DNA from: Diploscapter coronatus
Lineage: Eukaryota; Nematoda; Chromadorea; Rhabditida; Rhabditidae
Direction of reading: 5' to 3'
Assembly (NCBI GenBank): GCA_964036155.1
Contig: OZ038423.1
Location: 78,011,249 to 78,075,248 of the forward strand
DNA: 64,000 nucleotides
Shown: positions 58,357-64,000 of the stretch, one piece after another
Numbering within the stretch: the first letter of the stretch is position 1
Layout of the letters: each line of letters starts with the position of its first letter
Made by a program: the position numbers and the translations under genes
Notes under the pieces: model-generated
The model's database searches: none
Told to the model about the DNA's origin: nothing
What the model saw: only the letters and a program-made list of their open reading frames with translations

Positions 58357-60717
58357 TTAACTTGGCAAATTATTTCTAGGAATTTTTCGGTTTGTAACAA
58401 AAATGTTAATGACTTTCGAAGTTTTCTTCAATTTTAGAAATTTGAGATTTTTAATCCAATTTCTAACTCGTTTTGGTATCAAGTTATACACGATTTTGCG
58501 TTTATCCTTATTGCATATGATGAATGACCATGGAGTGCAAATATTCGTGAAGTAAGCTGCATGTCCTTCAAGTCGGTTGAATAAAAGCGTTTGTTCGTAA
58601 TATCCGTACATGCTAAAATAGAAGACAAGTTGATTTATTACTTCGATATTCGTGTTATTGTTCAATAGCTGGTCATATCTAATAAACTCCATCAAAATAT
58701 ATTTATATTCAGTCTTCCATATATCAGCGATGCATTTCAAAATTTGATTAATGATATCGATCTGAAAATATTTTATCAACTTGGGAAATAAGCTCTAATA
58801 AAACTAAAACTAGTCGTGCAATAATTCGAATAAAAGTTATGCTATTAAAACATAATTCTGTTAATTGTAAACGTAAATCATCTGATATGTAATAAAAATC
58901 AATTTAGTGTATATCTTCATCTACAATGATAAACAAATGTTTTGAACAACTATGACTGCTGGTAGACGGAATTATTGTGGGCCAATTTAGAAGAAACTCG
59001 ACGAGAATTCGCAAATCAGTAGGGAAATTATGTGTCTCAGGTTTCATTCAAATTGGTTAAACGATAATTTTGTCTACTACTGAGCCTCTATTCATGATAA
59101 TAATTGTCTCAACCAGGAGTGGGCGGGATGGGTGGAAGTTGCAGTCGTGAGAGAGAATATCTCTCCATCACACACCTTTCTTTCTTTCTCCTCTTTCTGC
59201 TTTCTCTGCACTCCCGGTCAGACCGGAACCGAAACCGCAAGTGCAGAGAAAGCATAAAGGGAAGAAAGGAAAGTGCGTGATGGAGAGAAAGAGAGATACT
59301 CTCACGACCGCAACTTCAGCTCACCTTTGGATCCAACTTTCGGCTATCACCTTATCTTGTCATTAAACTTACAATTTGATAGATTGTGAATGGTATAAGC
59401 TGAATCAGAAATGCGATGCTGGCCTGATTATTAGCCTTAGCGCGTATCGATTTGATATGATAGAATAAATAGATGTAAATCGAGACTGAACACAATAACA
59501 TTATCACTCTAATTGTAACATCAATCTGTAATTTGTCAGGAGTAATATTGTGAAATACCAAGATAAAATCATGCATACTAGATTTAATATAATTATTCTT
59601 TCTTCATTCGGATATCCAGCTGAATGGTCAGTGTCTAGTGATATTTGATAACTGTGATATAGAAAGTATGAAATTATTGAAAAGAAAGGAACTAGAAGGA
59701 TCGGCCTGCTAAAATAGCTTAATAAGTAAAAACTCAAACTAATTTATGTCAATATATTTACTTTACAATGAGTCTTTTTTCGATAGAAAATTCCCGAATT
59801 ATTATAAACCGTTGCAAGCATAATGTAAAGTCCATGTAATGCATTAGACGAATTGTAAATGGGATATTTAAATCGCATATTACTGCCGATCCGAATATTA
59901 TGTTCTGTATTTTCTCGAAAATGCGATTTATTCGATATCTGAATTCGAAATGAGTCATTTGAATTCTTTGTCACTTCACCATTTCGCCACGAGGCGAGAT
60001 AGTATAGGATTTTGATAAGTTATCGAATGGTAGGGGTTATTTTCCTACACTATTTCGTCTCGATTTAAAATTTTGAGGTGACAAAAAAGCAAATTCCTAT
60101 TCAATTTAGAAAATTGCACATACGCTATAGATGGAGCTCCGTCTTCGGAATTGTCAGTGGCAGTGCCAGTGAACAGACAAGAGTTTGAAAAGAATAATAA
60201 ATTAAAAAGTGAAACTGCCTCCATGAAATAAAGCATTTCTATATACGAATGCTAAATTATTTGATATATAAATTACAATAAGACAATAATAATTGCTATA
60301 ATGACAACTTGTTATCTTCGCGACCTTAGGAGTATATCACATATTATGATTAAATGATATTCGATTTTATCTTTTTTTCCTAAATCCCACAATTTTAAGT
60401 CGGATATCTCGGACACCACGATAAATCCAAATATTGATAATAAGCCTCGTATTCAATTGGATGCAAGAATATACCTGTTTTTCTACCTTGTGCGTCTTGA
60501 TTAGAGTATAGATGAACAATGCGTGAATCGAATAGTTAAGTACCAATGTAAAATCATAGAATTCGTTTAGGAATTGTCCAAAATAAAAAAGAAGCCATTG
60601 ATATTCGATGGTGTCGTTTATCCATTTTTCATGTATGCCCCAGGGTGAATTTGCTAGCTTTTCGAGGTAGTAATTGGTCAAGTTTGGAATGTGAAGTGAA
60701 AATTTAGTATCGTTCAT
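58357..60717 (-). CDS. serpentine (seven-transmembrane) receptor, class not assigned
   Basis: Minus-strand exons supply membrane segments in order. The ATG at 60717 leads to FYDFTLVLNYSIHALFIYTL; then come LYFMEAVSLFNLLFFSNSC, RIFEKIQNIIFGSAVICDL and FTIRLMHYMDFTLCLQRFII. Next are RPILLVPFFSIISYFLYHSY, ERIIILNL joined across a 53-bp intron (GTATGCATG to AATTACAG) to IDVTIRVIMLLCSVSIYIYL with FYHIKS, then AFLIQLIPFTIYQI. The final exon from 58779 includes ICTPWSFIICNKDKRKIVYN, a plausible seventh segment and tail, with the stop at 58357. About seven exons. The layout suits a nematode chemosensory receptor, but I see no motif fixing its class. The exon containing the second segment is the least certain. 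Two introns contain foldback elements. Confidence 0.72.
59133..59319. repeat. long hairpin (foldback) element H
   Basis: A 187-bp element in an intron of the minus-strand receptor. GTTGCAGTCGTGAGAGAGAA and CTCTCCATCACACAC on the left pair with GTGCGTGATGGAGAG and ACTCTCACGACCGCAACTT on the right. Inner TGCTTTCTCTGCACT pairs with AGTGCAGAGAAAGCA, so pairing runs nearly the whole length. Confidence 0.8.
59971..60081. repeat. foldback element, family G, copy 2
   Basis: A 111-bp element in a receptor intron, with left end TCACTTCACC...GGCGAGATAGTATAGGA and right end TCCTACACTATTTCGTCTCG...TGAGGTGA. The GAAATAGTGTAGG core is shared with 18658-18877, and a single GACGAAATAGTATAGG also occurs at 41128-41143. 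Confidence 0.7.
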
Positions 60718-61833
60718 TTAGTGAATTACGATAACTTATCAAGAAGAGTTTATTTTGAATGTTTTCTCTTAATAGTTTCTAACGTAGACTAATTATGAAG
60801 CAACTCTTCAAGTTTAGAAAAAGGAACTTCGCTCGAATCTTTCAGCAATTATATATTTTCAGACAAACTGAAGCCAATATCGAATCGTCTAATTGCAGAT
60901 TATGTATTTGTCTGAATACGCGTATTTAAGTCAAAGTCCAAACGCAATGAGTTCTCGACACCATTTATCGAGAATATTCAAACAAAAAATAAGTGCAAAT
61001 TTATACTGATTCAAAAGTTGCAAGTAACCTAACCCAATAAATTGACAACCCGGAAAATTAGTTTCAATAGTTGCACCATTGCATGCAAAATATTATAGGG
61101 GTAAGGATCTTTTCCTTATCAAACTCTATCCTATTTTTTAGCAATGAAACTTAGTTTTTTTTTCTTCAAATTTTCAATATTTTTAAATATCATCTCTCTA
61201 CATTTTTTTTTCATACTTCTCAAAACTATACACAGAAATAATACTGTCATACTGAGAGAGTAAAAGGGCATGTCTTCTTTTCTTCTCTTGATAAGATATA
61301 CTATTTTTGCGGATTGAGTTTTGAGAGTCTGTTTTCCTAAGTCTAGGTTAAATTGTTACAAAAATCTAGTAAGTATCGTCAGTCGGATAATGATTCTCTG
61401 TGATCCGAGATAACCATCATCTTTTCTGCGCTCTCGTTTTGAAGATTCTATCTACGAATTCCCCCACTTTCTCCCTCTTCCTCATTTTTCTCTTTTATCC
61501 CCATATTCCCCTAATTTTCTCTCAAATTTCTCCACTTTGGTGTTGATTTTTGAATGATTAAAATTGTATTTCTAGCATAATATTTGAATAGTCGAAAACC
61601 GATGAAATCAGCGATTCTCATCTCTGAAATCCTTGATTTCGGGTTCAAATTCAAAGTATCTCAAATTCTGTGTCTATGTAAATGTTATTTCAACGATGCT
61701 ATCCCCCTTGAGACTTCTTTCATTGGCTGATTTGCCGAAATTTTAGGCGGATAAATTTTTGATAAGAAATCTTTCAGAATCTGATCTTCGATAATTTGGC
61801 GATGACAAATTATTGAGTTTTTGAAATTTGGTT
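60718..61833. promoter_or_regulatory. divergent intergenic region
   Basis: About 1.1 kb between the receptor (-) and the sulfotransferase (+). Apart from the foldback element at 61213-61331, I see no gene or recognisable site. Confidence 0.4.
61213..61331. repeat. foldback element, family B, copy 4
   Basis: A 119-bp, more diverged copy of family B. ATACTTCTCAAAACTATACA at the left and TTGAGTTTTGAGAGTCTG at the right, with the internal ACTGAGAGAGTAAAAGGGCA as in copies 2 and 3. Confidence 0.7.
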
Positions 61834-61983
61834 ATGCGATTCAACCCACAAAAGACCCTCAATGGATTCGTATTCGTGATTTCATTATACTCATTTTACA
61901 TTTTTCTACAAAGAACGAACTATAATCAGGCAGAAGATTCGGAAGGAAATCAGCAAGATTCCTGTGAACTTTTAGAAAATTGA
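61834..61983 (+). CDS. possible N-terminal membrane-anchor exon of the sulfotransferase
   Basis: An ATG at 61834 opens a 49-codon frame with NGFVFVISLYSFYIFL, a plausible signal anchor like that of Golgi sulfotransferases, just upstream of the sulfotransferase exons. The obvious donor (CCT/GTGAAC near 61962) is out of phase with the next acceptor I can see, so the connection is unproven. Confidence 0.3.
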   Translation: MRFNPQKTLNGFVFVISLYSFYIFLQRTNYNQAEDSEGNQQDSCELLEN

Positions 61984-62112
61984 AGATTTAGTAAATAATA
62001 AAACTTAGATGCCAACAAATTTCCCCCTCTACCGGGATTTCACATAGTCAATAATAAAATCGTGGTGAGCTGATAAGAAAATAACATACTACCTTCGTAG
62101 GAAAGTTTGAAA

Positions 62113-63789
62113 ATGATGTGCAGTCATAGCTCGATCGATAAAAACGAGCATTTTCAGGCGATTCCCTCACAGAATATCGCGTCATGTCTTCCTCGAGACA
62201 AACTCGCTAGTCTGATGAACAATCTGTTCTGCTGCATCGGAAGACCGAATTCATTATCGTTGAGAAATCAGCTATTCAACGAGAAGATGATAGGAAAGAG
62301 GTAAGCAACAAAGACTCCCTGTATCTATAGACGGATAAGGAGAATAGGGGATGTAGGAAAAGAGAAGAAACAAAAAGATCCGTCTATAATACAGAGGACC
62401 AGGAACAAATATTGTGCAGGAATTTTCTTTGAATTTTTGGTCAACTTTGTTTTTATTCCTCTGAAACTAAAAAAATCGCTTTATTTCAAAATTTATATTA
62501 AATTTGGAAAAAAGTCTACGCTTTAAATAATCATTTAATTTTCAGCGTCAAGTGCGAACCCTATGTTTCCTACCGCGTAGAAGATTACACGAATTCGAAT
62601 ATAATTGTTTTTGTCCAGGATCCGTTGGTGCGATTTCTCGATGCTTACATTGAAAAGTGCACAATGGCTGGGTAAGAAAAACTACCTTTTTATTATTCTA
62701 AATCTTGTCGCTCAGACAGAATCAGACAAGTCCAAGGAAATCATCTTCATGTTTCGGATGCAAGGACAGCTTGAAATGCACGCTCGAAAGACTTTACGCT
62801 AAATTGCGAATGATCGCTCAAAGTGATATTCGATATTATGAAGAAGCTCCTCAAGATAATGAAGATGTTCTGATTTATCCATTGTCGTGGTAAGAATGTC
62901 TTTTTCAATATCTTTTCGATATCAAAAATAGCACTATCGAAATTTTCTATCGAATATGAAGAGTATTATCGTTTCGGAACTTTGCTTTTCATTTTTGAAG
63001 TTTCATAGCTCAAAATACTCTCAAGGCTATTCTTCCCATTTTCGTTCGATTTCTGATGAGTTGGACTTGAATCAAGGAGTTTTCGTTTCGAGGTCGTCTT
63101 CATAATCTTTTACTTCTACATATTTAGTGCGAGGAAAAAGGACTGATTTTATCGTCAAAAATTTCAGGTATTGCAATTTTAAAAAGTCGTCGCTGAGAAA
63201 AACGACCGTAATCAGACTCGAAGAGGAGTCGGAAAGTCTCGCTTCAGCCGAATTGGCTGAATTCTTCAATTCCAGAAGAGTCTCGCAAAATTCTATGGTC
63301 GGAGTTTTCAAGTCCGTTGATGGTAAGGAAATCATTTTTGTTTTGTTTAGTAAACCTAGAATAGGAGTAATCTGAAGTTTGGACAAAGAAATTTTCAAAT
63401 TACTGATGTCATAGTGACGAAGCACCTTCTCTAAATTTGCTTCCTCATAATTTTAGTAAGGGTTAATAAGAAAATCTGGCCAAATTGGCCTTCCTTCGAT
63501 TGAAGCCTAGCTTGAAACTTCCTCATCCGCACGTGTAGAGAAAATCGATGGGCGAAATGTCTAGATTAAAAAAATCGAGAAAATGAATGAATGGAACTAA
63601 AATAGCTTTATTAAAAATAAAAGTTTATTTTCAGATATGTTGACTCAATTGACTCAAACTCATAGTAAAACGAGGAAAGTGTTGAAGGAAGAAATGCAGA
63701 AAGATCCATATTTGCTATCTCTTTTCTCGAAAATTTTTCATCACGATTATCAATTGTTCGGGTTCACTTTACAAATAAAGCCTTTATAA
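62113..63789 (+). CDS. nematode carbohydrate-sulfotransferase-like protein
   Basis: Sulfotransfer_2-type proteins move sulfate from PAPS to sugars in the Golgi. Five exons join in phase. Exon 1 has HFQAIPSQNIASCLPRDKLA, at the position of the PAPS 5'-phosphate loop. Exon 2 has NIIVFVQDPLVRFLDAYIEK, aligned with the 3'-phosphate motif (V-R-D-P-x-x-R-F-x-S). Exon 3 has the family's Cys-x-x-Cys...Cys pattern (CFGCKDSLKC) and YPLSWYCNF after the next junction. The last exon has TQTHSKTRKVLKEEMQKDP and SLFSKIFHHDYQLFGF, the family's C-terminal hallmark, with the stop at 63787. In both PAPS motifs key residues differ: Arg is Gln and Ser is Asp in the second, and the Lys/Ser-Thr pattern is altered in the first. 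Activity is therefore doubtful. The ATG at 62113 is probably not the true start; a membrane-anchor exon upstream is likely. Confidence 0.78.
62314..62399. repeat. foldback element, family E, copy 3
   Basis: An 86-bp element in the first sulfotransferase intron. ACTCCCTGTATCTATAGACG at the left pairs with CGTCTATAATACAGAGGACC at the right. Confidence 0.75.
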
Positions 63790-64000
63790 GAATATTCCTA
63801 AAAGAAATGTCCGCGATTAAAGCGAACTTTTTGAATACATAATTTACAGCACAATTATTTAGATGAAATTATTCGCTGGCTATATAGTTAGAGATCAAGC
63901 CTCCCTCTTTAAAATGAGAAAAAGAACGGGGACTTGAAAATTAAATGTAGAGAACGCAAGTTCCGCCCACTCTGTGAAGACGGTCAGGAAAAGAGATTTC
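63790..64000. other. right edge, nothing recognised
   Basis: The last 211 bases are AT-rich and follow the sulfotransferase stop. No coding or repeat signal is clear. Confidence 0.4.

Noticed and set aside
61635..61660. GGGTTCAAATTC as a tRNA B-box
   Set aside because: No matching A-box, acceptor stem or anticodon stem could be found around it.

Overview
The window is animal DNA, almost certainly from a nematode, probably rhabditid-like. Genes are split into many short exons by small GT-AG introns. The 3' splice sites have the TTTTCAG form typical of worms, several start codons follow such a site directly (as in spliced-leader acceptors), and two chemoreceptor-type serpentine receptor genes flank a set of conserved housekeeping genes. 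I do not assign a genus. All exon joins were read by eye from reading frame, splice sites and family conservation, so outer gene boundaries are more reliable than internal ones.

Layout. 0-11 kb: an SRH-class serpentine receptor (+), a membrane-anchored kelch-repeat protein (-), an HSP70-type ATPase lacking the usual substrate-binding half (-) with a possible relic of a second copy upstream, and a small secreted protein (-). 11-22 kb: a secreted, cysteine-containing and proline-rich protein (+), tail to tail with mitochondrial elongation factor G (-). 22-30 kb: an E2F transcription factor (+), head to head with the mitochondrial EF-G gene, then the 3' part of an unrecognised gene (-). 31-48 kb: a DDX3/LAF-1-type DEAD-box RNA helicase (-), head to head with mitoguardin (+), then the nucleolar protein SURF6 (+). 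48-53 kb: a PMP3-type proteolipid gene (-) and, about 0.5 kb upstream of its start, an apparently intact RTE-type non-LTR retrotransposon with a perfect 13-bp target-site duplication. 53-58 kb: no gene recognised. 58-64 kb: a second serpentine receptor (-) and a nematode-type carbohydrate sulfotransferase (+).

The second layer of the window is short foldback (MITE-like) DNA. I count more than twenty inverted-repeat elements of about 50-310 bp in several recurring families. Most sit in introns of the conserved genes. Two copies of one family, in or near mitoguardin, keep flanking direct repeats of 8-9 bp, which suggests hAT-type mobilisation. The first intron of E2F carries a separate array of about twenty GTGGGTACAT motifs in both orientations, including a 21-bp tandem block.

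The conserved genes cover cell-cycle transcription (E2F), translation and RNA metabolism (EF-G, DDX3, SURF6) and mitochondrial shape (mitoguardin). They look like independent genes; apart from the two head-to-head pairs I see no evidence of an operon.
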